Source of the DNA: Aromatoleum tolulyticum
GTDB lineage: Bacteria; Pseudomonadota; Gammaproteobacteria; Burkholderiales; Rhodocyclaceae
Length of the DNA: 64,000 nucleotides
Reading direction: 5' to 3'
Assembly (NCBI RefSeq): GCF_900156155.1
Contig: NZ_FTMD01000018.1
Location: 1 to 64,000 of the forward strand
In this document: positions 1 through 7,566 of the stretch, one piece after another
Numbering within the stretch: position 1 is the first letter of the stretch
Layout: each line of letters starts with the position of its first letter
The notes under the pieces: generated by a model
The model's database searches: none
Told to the model about the DNA's origin: nothing
The model's input: only the letters and a program-made list of their open reading frames with translations
Program-made: the position numbers and the translations under genes

Positions 1-342
1 CCCATAGTCCTTCTTCAGAACCTCGATCACCGCTTCAAAGAATTGGGATTTTTCCCGCGCTTCCTTGAGCTGGACCTCCAGTTCCTTGATCCGTTGCTCC
101 GGCGTGAGCGTCTGGCTGTTCGGTGATTGGGCAGGGTCACTCATACGACCGTAGTGTGCCATCACACCCCAGCTCTGGCGACCGTGCTTGCGCAACCAGA
201 CCAGAACCGTCGACCGGCCTTGAATGCCGTAACGCTCCTGCGCCTGCTTGTAGGTCAGTTCGCCTTTTTCTACTTGCTCGACCACCGCCAGTTTAAAAGC
301 CAGCGTGTAGTCCCGCTGTGTCCTCTTAATCCCCGTTTCCAT
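1..342 (-). CDS. IS3-family transposase OrfA (partial)
   Basis: The first 114 residues of an OrfA-type transposase subunit are present; the reading frame is still open at base 1. The N-terminus (METGIKRTQRDYTLAFK) leads into a helix-turn-helix of the IS3/IS911 OrfA class, with the typical KLAVVEQVEKGELTYKQA and GIQGRSTVLVWLRKHG stretches around residues 18-55. A charged heptad-like region (PEQRIKELEVQLKEAREK, near residues 83-100) fits the leucine zipper through which OrfA multimerises. In this family OrfA binds the element ends and OrfB, made by frameshifting, supplies the DDE catalytic domain; OrfB is not visible here. The ATG at 342 is preceded by a purine-rich GAAAGGGGAAG that can serve as ribosome binding site. 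Confidence 0.85.
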   Translation of the reverse strand, partial: METGIKRTQRDYTLAFKLAVVEQVEKGELTYKQAQERYGIQGRSTVLVWLRKHGRQSWGVMAHYGRMSDPAQSPNSQTLTPEQRIKELEVQLKEAREKSQFFEAVIEVLKKDYG

Positions 343-395
343 CTGACTTCCCCTTTCTTTCCAGAAAAGGTGTCAACTTCTTTCAGGACGGGTCA
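1..395 (-). mobile_element. IS3-family insertion sequence, one end only
   Basis: One end of an insertion sequence whose remainder lies beyond the window. The outer boundary is set at 395: read on the minus strand, the element would begin TGACCCGTCC, giving the TG...CA terminus usual for IS3 elements, 53 bases ahead of the orfA start codon. The other terminus, the orfB transposase and any target-site duplication cannot be seen. The element stops about 6 bases short of the rne terminator hairpin, so it landed in the downstream region of rne without damaging it. The boundary is inferred from sequence character and has not been compared with another copy. Confidence 0.65.
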
Positions 396-401
396 CAGCT
401 G

Positions 402-437
402 AAAGAAAAAGGGGCGCCCGGTGGGCGCCCCTTTTTT
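402..437. terminator. Bidirectional intrinsic terminator downstream of rne
   Basis: A perfect 9-bp stem (GGGGCGCCC at 411-419, GGGCGCCCC at 423-431) with a 3-base loop is followed by six T on the plus strand. On its other side lies AAAGAAAAA (402-410), which reads as a T-rich tract on the minus strand. It sits 24 bases after the rne stop codon and would end the rne transcript on the minus strand. A longer CAGCTG inverted repeat (396-401 and near 447) flanks the whole structure. Confidence 0.85.
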
Positions 438-460
438 CTGCTTGCCGCAGCTGATCAGTG

Positions 461-3343
461 CTATTTGTGGGTTTCGACCTGCTGCAGCGGCTCGTCGGAA
501 ACCACCAGCGAAGGCCGCGGACGCCGGCCGAGCGGACGGGCAGGTGCCTCTTCGGCATGGACCTGGGCGAAAGCCTGGACCTTTTCGCGGCTCGTTTCGA
601 TCATGACGAGACCGCTCTCCGCCAGCGAGCTGCCGAGATCGATCGGTGCAGACGGCGCATGAGAGGCCTCCGGTACCTCGGCCGCGCTGGCCTGCTCGAC
701 CGCGACGACCGGGGCGGCCTCGGCTTCCGCCGGAGCAGGTTGCTCGGCTTCGGCTGACCCGGCTGCCGGCGCGACTGCGGGGGGCGCAGCGGCTTCCACT
801 GCCGGCGCAACGACTTCCGCGGGCGCCTCCTCGGCTTGTGCCGTCGGCGCTGCTTCGATGGCCGCTATTTCCTCGACGATCGTTGCGGCATCGTCCACGG
901 TGCCGGCGGGGGCTGCTGCCGCCATCGCACGAACGGGCATGGGCGCTTCCTCGACCTCAGCCGGAACCGCTTCGGCTGCGCTGGCGACGACGGGCAGCGG
1001 GGCCTCGGTTTCCGCAACAGTGATCGCCGCTTGGGCTGGCGCGGCAGTTGCGACTGCCGCCGCCTCGACCACTTGCGGGGCCGGTTCCGTCTGTGCGGCT
1101 TCGCCTGCGGTTACCGCTTCGATGGCCTCGGTGCCCGTTGCCGCTGCAGCCACGACTCCCTGGTCTTCACCCGGGCGCCGATCGCGGCGACCGCGGCTGC
1201 GGCGGCGGCGCTTCTCGGGCGTACCTTCTTCGCCCGTCGGTGCGCCTGCCTCGGTCACACCGGCTGCTGCGACGGTCTCCGCGATCTGCTGTTCGGCTGC
1301 ATTCTCTACGGTCTCGACGGGCTTGGGCTGGCGCGGACCGCGCTGGCGGCGGCCTTCGCTGCGTTCCGCAGTTTCGGGGCGCTCTACGCGTTCGGTGCGT
1401 TCGGTGCGTTCCTGGCGTTCAGTCCGTTCGGGACGCTCGGCCCGTTCGGCGCGCTCCTGTCGCTGTTCGCTTCTGCCGCTGCTGCGGGCGCCTTGCGACG
1501 GCTCCTCGCGTTCGGTGCGCTGGCCTTCGCGGCGGTTGCGGTTGTTGCCGCCGCGGCGGTTATCCCCGCGCTCGCCGCGCGGACGCGCTTCGCGCTTGGG
1601 CTGTGCTTCTTCCACGGGTTGCGGAGCAGGGGACGACTTCTCACCGCGCAGCCACCCAAAGAGGCGCGCAATCAGGCCGGGCTGTGTGGCCGAGGGGGTG
1701 ACAGGCTCGGACTTCGGCTCCACCACCGGTGCAGGCTGTGCAGGCGCGATGCCCTTCACCACGGCTTCGGCACGGGCCGGTTTTTTGTCGTCCTTCGTCG
1801 GCAGGCGCAGGTCGACTTCGGCAGGTTTGCCGACCAGCTGGTAGCTGGCGAGCGTCACTTCTTCCTGGTTCAGCTGGTCGTGGCGCAACCGGATGATCTC
1901 GTGGTGCGGCGTCTCGAGATGGCGGTTGGGGATGATGATCAGCTGGATCTTGTGCCGGTACTCGATGTGCGCGATGTCCGAACGCTTCTCGTTGAGGAGG
2001 AAGGTCGCGACATCCACCGGGACCTGCAGGTGCACTGCGCCGGTGTTTTCCTTCATCGCTTCCTCTTCGAGGATGCGCAGGATGTGCAGTGCGGACGATT
2101 CGGTGCTGCGGATGTGACCGGTGCCGTTGCATCGCGGACAGGGGATGTAGCTCGTTTCCGCAAGCGCGGGGCGCAGGCGCTGGCGCGAAAGCTCGAGCAG
2201 GCCGAAGCGGCTGATCTTGCCGGTCTGGACGCGTGCACGGTCGTGGCGCAGCGCGTCACGCAGGCGGTTCTCGACCTCGCGCTGATTCTTTTGCGACTCC
2301 ATGTCGATGAAGTCGATGACGATCAGGCCGCCAAGGTCGCGTAGACGGAGCTGGCGTGCGATCTCTTCGGCCGCTTCGAGGTTGGTGCGGAAGGCCGTTT
2401 CCTCGATGTCCGCGCCCTTGGTCGAGCGGCCGGAGTTGACGTCGATCGAGACGAGGGCTTCGGTATGGTCGATCACGACCGCGCCGCCGCTGGGCAGGCC
2501 CACCTGGCGCGAGTAGGCGGACTCGATCTGGTGTTCGATCTGGAAGCGCGAGAACAGCGGCACGTCGTCGCTGTAACGCTTCACGCGATTGACGTTGGCC
2601 GGCATCACGTGGGCCATGAACTGAAGGGCCTGCTCGTACACGTCATCCGTGTCGATCAGGATTTCGCCGATGTCCGGCTGGAAGTAGTCGCGGATCGCGC
2701 GGATCACGAGGCTGCCTTCCTGATAGATCAGGAAAGCGCCCGACTGTGACTGTGCAGCGCCGTCGATCGCTCGCCACAGCTGCAACAGGTAGTTGAGATC
2801 CCACTGCAGTTCCTCGGCGCTGCGGCCGATCGCTGCGGTGCGCGCGATCAGGCTCATGCCCGGGGGAACTTCGAGCTGATCCATGACTTCGCGCAGTTCG
2901 CTGCGCTCGTCACCCTCGACGCGCCGCGAAACGCCACCCCCTCGGGGGTTGTTCGGCATCAGGACCAGATAGCGTCCCGCCAGTGAAATGTAGGTGGTAA
3001 GGGCCGCGCCCTTGTTGCCGCGCTCGTCCTTTTCGACCTGGACGATGAGTTCCTGGCCTTCCTTGAGCGCGTCCTGAATGCGCGCCTTGCCGGCATCGAC
3101 GCCGGGCGCGAAGTAGGAGCGGGATATTTCCTTGAACGGCAGAAAACCATGCCGCTCGGAGCCGTAGTCAACGAACGCAGCTTCGAGACTGGGCTCGATA
3201 CGCGTGATGACGGCCTTGTAGATATTGCTCTTGCGTTGTTCCTTGGCGGCCGATTCGATATCGAGGTCGATCAGTTTCTGACCATCCACGATTGCGACGC
3301 GCAGTTCCTCGGCCTGCGTCGCATTGAAAAGCATGCGCTTCAT
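461..3343 (-). CDS. rne: Ribonuclease E
   Basis: Essential endoribonuclease for mRNA decay and for rRNA and tRNA maturation; scaffold of the RNA degradosome at the inner membrane. The 960-residue protein starts [10 protein letters not shown] as in the family. The catalytic half covers about residues 1-510: S1 domain near 35-120, catalytic Asp301 (IDVNSG) and Asp344 (VIDFID), and the CPRC zinc link at 402-405 that joins protomers. Residues about 555-568 ([13 protein letters not shown]) match the amphipathic membrane-targeting helix. The tail holds Arg-rich RNA-binding stretches, a Glu-Arg-X repeat and a long Ala/Glu/Pro-rich segment, ending in a small basic motif ([11 protein letters not shown]). 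A GGGGGAAC ribosome binding site precedes the ATG. RNase E of other bacteria autoregulates through its 5' leader, which the 378-base divergent spacer could supply; that is inference. Confidence 0.97.
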   Translation of the reverse strand: MKRMLFNATQAEELRVAIVDGQKLIDLDIESAAKEQRKSNIYKAVITRIEPSLEAAFVDYGSERHGFLPFKEISRSYFAPGVDAGKARIQDALKEGQELIVQVEKDERGNKGAALTTYISLAGRYLVLMPNNPRGGGVSRRVEGDERSELREVMDQLEVPPGMSLIARTAAIGRSAEELQWDLNYLLQLWRAIDGAAQSQSGAFLIYQEGSLVIRAIRDYFQPDIGEILIDTDDVYEQALQFMAHVMPANVNRVKRYSDDVPLFSRFQIEHQIESAYSRQVGLPSGGAVVIDHTEALVSIDVNSGRSTKGADIEETAFRTNLEAAEEIARQLRLRDLGGLIVIDFIDMESQKNQREVENRLRDALRHDRARVQTGKISRFGLLELSRQRLRPALAETSYIPCPRCNGTGHIRSTESSALHILRILEEEAMKENTGAVHLQVPVDVATFLLNEKRSDIAHIEYRHKIQLIIIPNRHLETPHHEIIRLRHDQLNQEEVTLASYQLVGKPAEVDLRLPTKDDKKPARAEAVVKGIAPAQPAPVVEPKSEPVTPSATQPGLIARLFGWLRGEKSSPAPQPVEEAQPKREARPRGERGDNRRGGNNRNRREGQRTEREEPSQGARSSGRSEQRQERAERAERPERTERQERTERTERVERPETAERSEGRRQRGPRQPKPVETVENAAEQQIAETVAAAGVTEAGAPTGEEGTPEKRRRRSRGRRDRRPGEDQGVVAAAATGTEAIEAVTAGEAAQTEPAPQVVEAAAVATAAPAQAAITVAETEAPLPVVASAAEAVPAEVEEAPMPVRAMAAAAPAGTVDDAATIVEEIAAIEAAPTAQAEEAPAEVVAPAVEAAAPPAVAPAAGSAEAEQPAPAEAEAAPVVAVEQASAAEVPEASHAPSAPIDLGSSLAESGLVMIETSREKVQAFAQVHAEEAPARPLGRRPRPSLVVSDEPLQQVETHK
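1362..1460 (-). repeat. Degenerate 9-bp tandem repeat inside rne
   Basis: About eleven successive 9-base units related to CGTTCGGTG (plus strand), for example at 1389-1397, 1398-1406, 1407-1415, 1416-1424 and 1425-1433. On the minus strand each unit encodes Glu-Arg-X, giving runs such as [18 protein letters not shown] in the disordered tail of RNase E. The array keeps the reading frame whatever its copy number, so it could vary in length between strains. It is imperfect and lacks spacers, so it is not CRISPR-like. Confidence 0.8.
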
Positions 3344-3721
3344 TGATTTCGTTCCCCCGCGCGAAACCCACGGGCAGGACGAACCGCGCGCACCATCGCG
3401 CTTGTTACGTGATCAGGAGCGGGTAGGTTCTTCTACTTTTTTCCGGTCGGTAATGGGCTGTGATGGGTCGGCTGGTCGATGTTCATGCATTCCCGCCTGG
3501 GGCCGGAACGCTTGATCCTGCGGGTGCGTTACGCGTCTTTGTTCAATCCAATGGATCGAAGATTGTCAATTGCGTTACCATCGATGCCTTTTTCGGCAAC
3601 GACAGCACGTTGTGGTTGTCCGGGAGCTCTTCTGGGGCTCGTTGTCGACCGCTTTCCTCCGCATCGGTGCGAGAGGGGCGTCGATGAAACCGGGACTAAC
3701 CGGCGGCAAGTATATTTCAGG
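3344..3721. other. Divergent rne-rluC intergenic region
   Basis: A 378-base spacer between divergent rne and rluC. It should carry both promoters and the rne leader. The only near-consensus hexamer I see is TTGACA on the minus strand (3569 to 3564), but the matching -10 position (TTGAAC) is poor. A run CTTTTTT lies near 3440. The rluC frame stays open upstream to 3479, but that segment lacks homology to RluC N-termini and is not counted as coding. No RNA gene could be recognised. Confidence 0.5.
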
Positions 3722-4681
3722 ATGATGGCACAAGGCAAAGCGACGACGGTCCGGCGCGAACGCGTCGATGATTCGGTCGCCGGTCAGCGGATAGACAATT
3801 ACCTCATGCGCTTGTGCAAAGGGGTACCGAAAAGCCACGTCTATCGGATCCTGCGCAGCGGGGAAGTGCGCGTCAACGGCGGACGGGTCGGTCCGACCTA
3901 CCGCCTCGCGCTCGGGGACGAGGTGCGGATTCCCCCCGTACGCGTCGCGGAATCGAACACGCCGGCGGTGGTGCCTGCGGGCAAGGCTCTGCCCGTCGTG
4001 TACGAGGATGATGCCCTCATGGTCGTCGACAAGCCCTCGGGGAAAGCCGTGCATGGTGGCAGCGGCGTGAGCTTCGGTGTCATCGAGCAATTGCGCAGCC
4101 AGCGGCCGGAAGCACGCATGCTCGAACTGGCGCATCGCATCGACCGTGAGACCTCGGGGCTCCTGATCATCGCGAAGAAGCGGTCGGCGCTGACCGCGCT
4201 GCACGACATGATGCGCGAGGGGCGCGTGGAGAAGTGCTATCTCACGCTGGTGCCCGGCAGGTGGGCCAACCCCTTGCAGCACGTGAAGGAGCCGCTGTTC
4301 AAGTACCTCACGCCCGAGGGGGAGCGGCGCGTGCGGGTGAGCGCTGACGGCAAGCAGGCGCATAGTGTCGTGCGGCTCGTGAAGCGCTGGCAGCGCTTCA
4401 GTCTGCTCGAGGTGGAACTCAAGACGGGTCGTACCCATCAGATCCGCGTCCATCTCGCTCACCTCGGCTTTCCGCTGTGCGGCGACGACAAGTACGGCGA
4501 TTTCCCGCTCAACAAGGCGCTCGAGCAGGAGGGGCTGAGACGGATGTTCCTCCATGCAGCCCATCTCTCCTTCGTCCATCCGCTTACCGGGGAGCCGATC
4601 GTGCTGCAGTCGCCGCTTCCCGACGAGCTGCAGGGTTTCATCGATCACCTGGATGCAACAGAGTCTCGCAAGAATGGCTAA
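3722..4681 (+). CDS. rluC: 23S rRNA pseudouridine synthase RluC
   Basis: Isomerises uridine to pseudouridine in 23S rRNA (positions 955, 2504 and 2580 in E. coli). The 319 residues match the E. coli length. An S4 RNA-binding domain covers about residues 18-80 (DNYLMRLCKGVPKSHVYRIL, VRVNGG). The catalytic signature HRIDRETSG places the nucleophilic Asp at residue 141. The start is set at 3722 (MMAQGKATT); ATG 3725 is equally possible, while the open frame further upstream has no family resemblance. Its stop overlaps the start of the next gene by 8 bases, so the two are probably co-transcribed. The rne-rluC divergent arrangement is also found in enterobacteria. RluD is a paralogue, but the neighbourhood favours RluC. 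Confidence 0.93.
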   Translation: MMAQGKATTVRRERVDDSVAGQRIDNYLMRLCKGVPKSHVYRILRSGEVRVNGGRVGPTYRLALGDEVRIPPVRVAESNTPAVVPAGKALPVVYEDDALMVVDKPSGKAVHGGSGVSFGVIEQLRSQRPEARMLELAHRIDRETSGLLIIAKKRSALTALHDMMREGRVEKCYLTLVPGRWANPLQHVKEPLFKYLTPEGERRVRVSADGKQAHSVVRLVKRWQRFSLLEVELKTGRTHQIRVHLAHLGFPLCGDDKYGDFPLNKALEQEGLRRMFLHAAHLSFVHPLTGEPIVLQSPLPDELQGFIDHLDATESRKNG

Positions 4682-5330
4682 GCGCTTCGACCTCATCGTC
4701 TTCGACTGGGACGGAACCCTCATGGATTCGGCGGCGGCGATCGTAAGCGCGATCATGGCGGCGTCACGAGACCTCAATCTGCCGGAGCCGTCCGAGGCGC
4801 GCGCTCGCCACGTCATCGGACTGGGGCTGGCCGACGCGCTGCGCCATGCCGTGCCGGATTTGCCCGAGGCCGACTATCCCCGCATGGTCGAGCGCTATCG
4901 TTACCATTACCTGGCGCGGGATCAAGAGCTGTCGTTGTTTCCGGGTGCGTACGAAATGGTCGAGGAGCTTTCCGCGGCGGGGCGGATGCTGGCTGTCGCA
5001 ACCGGAAAGAGCAGGCTGGGCCTCAATCGCGCGCTCGAACTCAGCGGGCTGGGGCCGTTCTTTCACGCCACCAGGTGCGCGGACGAATGTTTCTCCAAGC
5101 CGCACCCGGCGATGCTGGAGGAAATCATGGACGAGCTCGGCGTCACTCGGGAGCGCACGCTGATGGTCGGTGACACGACGCACGACCTTCAGATGGCGAG
5201 GAATGCGGGGGTGGCCGGGCTTGGCGTGACCTTCGGGGCGCATCCGCGGGAGGCGCTGGAGGGCGAGGAGGTCGTCGGGCTTCTCGATTCGCCCGCCGAG
5301 CTTGTCCTGTGGCTGCGCAAGTACGCCTGA
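4674..5330 (+). CDS. HAD-family phosphatase, phosphoglycolate phosphatase-like
   Basis: A 218-residue haloacid dehalogenase-superfamily hydrolase, subfamily IA. Motif I is DWDGT (nucleophile Asp11, acid/base Asp13), motif II lies in VATGKS, motif III is the Lys of SKPHP, and motif IV is MVGDTTHD. An alpha-helical cap follows motif I (about residues 18-85). The order and size resemble Gph and PGMB-like enzymes, but the substrate cannot be told from sequence. The ATG overlaps the rluC stop by 8 bases, so translation is likely coupled. A CTGACC/GGTCAG inverted repeat (5327-5346) spans its stop codon and the stop of the convergent neighbour. Confidence 0.88.
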   Translation: MAKRFDLIVFDWDGTLMDSAAAIVSAIMAASRDLNLPEPSEARARHVIGLGLADALRHAVPDLPEADYPRMVERYRYHYLARDQELSLFPGAYEMVEELSAAGRMLAVATGKSRLGLNRALELSGLGPFFHATRCADECFSKPHPAMLEEIMDELGVTRERTLMVGDTTHDLQMARNAGVAGLGVTFGAHPREALEGEEVVGLLDSPAELVLWLRKYA

Positions 5331-5342
5331 CCGCGGGAGGGG

Positions 5343-6062
5343 TCAGCTCGCGAGCAACAGGAAGAGCGTGGGGCGTCTGGCCAGCTCGGGCCTGGGCTTC
5401 CGGCGCCAGTCGGCAATGCTCGCGCTGTGCACCCATTCGCTGTCCGTCGTCAGTTCGCGCGCGACGCATAGCCGCGTCGCCGGACGGCAATTCGCCAGCA
5501 GGGCGTCGAAGAGGCGTTCGTTGCGGTAGGGGGTTTCGATGAAGATCTGCGTACGCTGCAGGCGGCGCGATTCGTCCTCGAGTTGCCGGATGCGCCCGTC
5601 CCGTTCCGATTCGGAAACGGGCAGATAGCCGTTGAAGGCAAAGCTCTGGCCGTTAAGGCCGGACGCCATCAGGGCCAGCAGAATCGACGACGGGCCGACC
5701 AGCGGTCGCACCTCTATGTCCAGTGCGTGCGCGCGAGCCACCAGTCTTGCTCCTGGATCCGCGACCGCCGGGCAGCCGGCTTCCGACATCAGGCCGATAT
5801 CGTGGCCCTGAAGTGCCGGGGCCAGCAGGGCATCGAGTGCGGCCGGGGCATCTTTCTCCGGCAAGACCTGGATGTCGATATCGCGCAACGGGCCCGGGTG
5901 TTCGAGGCGCTTGAGTTCCGTCCGTGCCGTCTTTGCGTTTTCGACGACAAAGTGGCGGAGCCGGCGGGCGACCGCCTGTACCTCGTGCGGGAGTATGTGC
6001 GAGCACACCGTGTCGCCGAGGCTCACCGGTACGAGAAACAGGGCCCCGCGTCGTGCGCTCAT
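5343..6062 (-). CDS. SAM-dependent methyltransferase, RsmI/YraL-type fold
   Basis: A 239-residue member of the tetrapyrrole (corrin/porphyrin) methylase fold family, in the branch that includes the 16S rRNA 2'-O-methyltransferase RsmI. Family motifs visible are SEAGCPAVADPG (from residue 93, RsmI has DAGTP..SDPG), VGPSSILLALMASGL (about 122-136) and a Phe-Asn-Gly-Tyr-Leu-Pro stretch (143-148). It is shorter than RsmI (about 280 residues) and lacks the N-terminal GDxxD loop of RsmI, so it is probably a paralogue common in betaproteobacteria. The target is unknown. It overlaps yceF by 4 bases (ATGA), indicating co-translation. Confidence 0.8.
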   Translation of the reverse strand: MSARRGALFLVPVSLGDTVCSHILPHEVQAVARRLRHFVVENAKTARTELKRLEHPGPLRDIDIQVLPEKDAPAALDALLAPALQGHDIGLMSEAGCPAVADPGARLVARAHALDIEVRPLVGPSSILLALMASGLNGQSFAFNGYLPVSESERDGRIRQLEDESRRLQRTQIFIETPYRNERLFDALLANCRPATRLCVARELTTDSEWVHSASIADWRRKPRPELARRPTLFLLLAS

Positions 6063-6634
6063 GGGAGCTGCATGCCTTCGGCGCGCAAGAGGCGCGACAG
6101 CGCGATGAGCGGCAGGCCGATCAGCGCTGTCGGGTCGTCGCCGGAGAGCGACTCCAGGAGTGTGATGCCGAGACCTTCCGACTTCGCGCTGCCGGCGCAG
6201 TCGAGGGGGCGTTCCTTGTCTACGTAGCGCCGGATCTCGTCATCGTCGAGATTGCGGAAGCGCACGAAGGTCGGGACGTTTTCGCTGCGGACATGTCCGT
6301 TGCGGGTGTTGACGACCGCGAGTGCAGTGTGGAACGTGACCGTCTGTCCGCTCATGCGGCGCAATTGGGCGACGGCTCGCTCGACGGTGCCCGGCTTGCC
6401 GAACACTTCGTCGCCGATGTGCGCGACCTGATCGCTGCCGATCACGAGGGTGTCGGGGTGATTGAGTGCCACCGCCTGCGCTTTCTCGATTGCGAGGCGA
6501 TTTGCGGTCGCGGGCGGTGTCTCGCCGGGCAGGGGGGTTTCGTCAACCTTCGGGCTGGCGGTCTCGAACGGGGTCTGGAGGCGTTCGAGGAGCATGCGGC
6601 GATAGGTGGAGGTCGAGGCGAGTACGAGTTTCAT
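6059..6634 (-). CDS. yceF: Maf-family nucleotide pyrophosphatase YceF
   Basis: A 191-residue Maf/HAM1-fold nucleoside triphosphate pyrophosphatase. YceF-type enzymes hydrolyse 7-methyl-GTP and are thought to clear damaged or modified nucleotides. It starts MKLVLASTSTYRRMLLERL and keeps the family blocks PKVDETP, IGSDQV, GKPGT and CAGSAKSEGLGI; the last two resemble YceF more than Maf (YhdE). Its place next to yceD-rpmF-plsX, divergently transcribed, is the same as in E. coli and supports the assignment. The ATG at 6634 is the only start that gives a family-like N-terminus. Confidence 0.93.
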   Translation of the reverse strand: MKLVLASTSTYRRMLLERLQTPFETASPKVDETPLPGETPPATANRLAIEKAQAVALNHPDTLVIGSDQVAHIGDEVFGKPGTVERAVAQLRRMSGQTVTFHTALAVVNTRNGHVRSENVPTFVRFRNLDDDEIRRYVDKERPLDCAGSAKSEGLGITLLESLSGDDPTALIGLPLIALSRLLRAEGMQLP

Positions 6635-6731
6635 GGTCGAAGGGGGGTGCGAACGGCGGCCGGGCGATGCGGGTGAGGCTTGTGCAGCCTCGCCGGTAGC
6701 GCAAATCCTTGAAAATAGGCGTTTCAGGGTT

Positions 6732-6760
6732 TTGACAGGGGAAGCCGAAAATAATATCAT
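6732..6760 (+). promoter_or_regulatory. Sigma70-type promoter of yceD-rpmF
   Basis: TTGACA at 6732-6737 and TATCAT at 6755-6760 are separated by exactly 17 bases. This is among the best sigma70 matches in the window. Initiation would be expected near 6767, only about 3 bases before the yceD ATG at 6770, and there is no Shine-Dalgarno sequence between, so the transcript may be leaderless or nearly so. Confidence 0.75.
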
Positions 6761-6769
6761 GCGCCTCTT

Positions 6770-7273
6770 ATGTCGCAACGCCGTGTTCTTCCGGATCCTT
6801 TCAAGTTTGCAGCCGAAGGCCATAGCCTGAGCGGGGTCATTCCGCTGACGCAATTGCCGCGACTCGGCGACATGCTGCTGGATAAGGCCGGTAGCGTGCA
6901 GTTCAGTCTGGTCGGCGAGATGGGGATGGACCGCAGGCCGCGCATGCATCTCGCCATTTCGGGTGAGTTGCAGGTGCGTTGCCAGCGCTGCCTTGGTTCC
7001 ATGGTTTGGCCGGTGGACGTGGACGCGCTGTTCGAACTGGTCAGGCCCGGTCAGCCGATCGCGGATGACGAACTGGAAGAAGACGAGTTCGATGCAATTG
7101 AAGCGACGTCGGACATGGATGTGACGGCGTTGGTCGAGGATGAGATCGTGCTGACGGTGCCAATTGCGCCTCGGCATGAAAAGTGTGAGGCGCCCCGCCC
7201 CGATGGTGGCGCCGTAAAGGAATCGCCTTTCGCGTCGCTTGAGAAGTTGCGCAAGACCGACGGCGCGGAATAG
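6770..7273 (+). CDS. yceD: YceD family (DUF177), 23S rRNA accumulation protein
   Basis: A 167-residue YceD/DUF177 protein. In E. coli and plants this family is needed for normal 23S rRNA accumulation, and the gene is almost always next to rpmF. Visible family features are the CQRC pair (about residues 72-75), the acidic middle, the [18 protein letters not shown] block and the C-terminal [11 protein letters not shown]. The cysteines suggest zinc binding. The ATG at 6770 lies only 9 bases after the -10 element and has no ribosome binding site; no internal Met gives a better family N-terminus. It is followed by rpmF after 27 bases. Confidence 0.93.
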   Translation: MSQRRVLPDPFKFAAEGHSLSGVIPLTQLPRLGDMLLDKAGSVQFSLVGEMGMDRRPRMHLAISGELQVRCQRCLGSMVWPVDVDALFELVRPGQPIADDELEEDEFDAIEATSDMDVTALVEDEIVLTVPIAPRHEKCEAPRPDGGAVKESPFASLEKLRKTDGAE

Positions 7274-7300
7274 GCGCGATATTTGTACTAGGAGTTTTTC

Positions 7301-7480
7301 ATGGCCGTTCAGCAGAACAAAAAATCCCCCTCCAAGCGTGGCATGCATCGTGCCCACGACTTCCTGACCAATCCGCCGCTCGCTGTCGAAGCGACCACCG
7401 GCGAAGTTCACCTGCGTCACCACATCAGCCCGAGCGGTGTGTATCGCGGCAAGAAAGTCGTCAAGATCAAGGGCGAATAA
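7301..7480 (+). CDS. rpmF: 50S ribosomal protein L32
   Basis: A 59-residue ribosomal protein L32, a small component of the large subunit. It begins [20 protein letters not shown] and has the usual TNPPLAVE and [14 protein letters not shown] segments. The zinc-binding cysteines of some L32 proteins are absent, as in the C-minus form common in proteobacteria. An AGGAG ribosome binding site lies at 7290-7294, a good distance from the ATG. It is co-transcribed with yceD and is followed by an intrinsic terminator before plsX. Confidence 0.97.
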   Translation: MAVQQNKKSPSKRGMHRAHDFLTNPPLAVEATTGEVHLRHHISPSGVYRGKKVVKIKGE

Positions 7481-7501
7481 GTCCTGTCTTTCAAGGCGGC
7501 G

Positions 7502-7530
7502 CGGCGCTTAGGGCGTCTGCGCCGTTTTTT
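7502..7530 (+). terminator. Intrinsic terminator or attenuator between rpmF and plsX
   Basis: CGGCGC (7502-7507) pairs with GCGCCG (7519-7524) around an 11-base loop, followed by six T (7525-7530). It lies 21 bases after the rpmF stop and 36 bases before the plsX ATG, so the lipid genes would depend on read-through or on a promoter upstream inside yceD-rpmF. The stem is short, so termination may be partial. Confidence 0.7.
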
Positions 7531-7566
7531 CATCCCGAGTCCCTGTTCGAGGTGCACGAAAGCTCC

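Noticed and set aside
127-402. 91-codon plus-strand frame at the left edge
   Set aside because: It lies opposite orfA of the insertion sequence and runs across the element end.
1362-1460. CRISPR-like array in rne
   Set aside because: The units are 9 bases, directly adjacent and lack spacers; they code for a Glu-Arg repeat.
3479-3721. Possible 81-residue N-terminal extension of RluC
   Set aside because: It has no likeness to RluC and no ribosome binding site; the RluC length is right without it.
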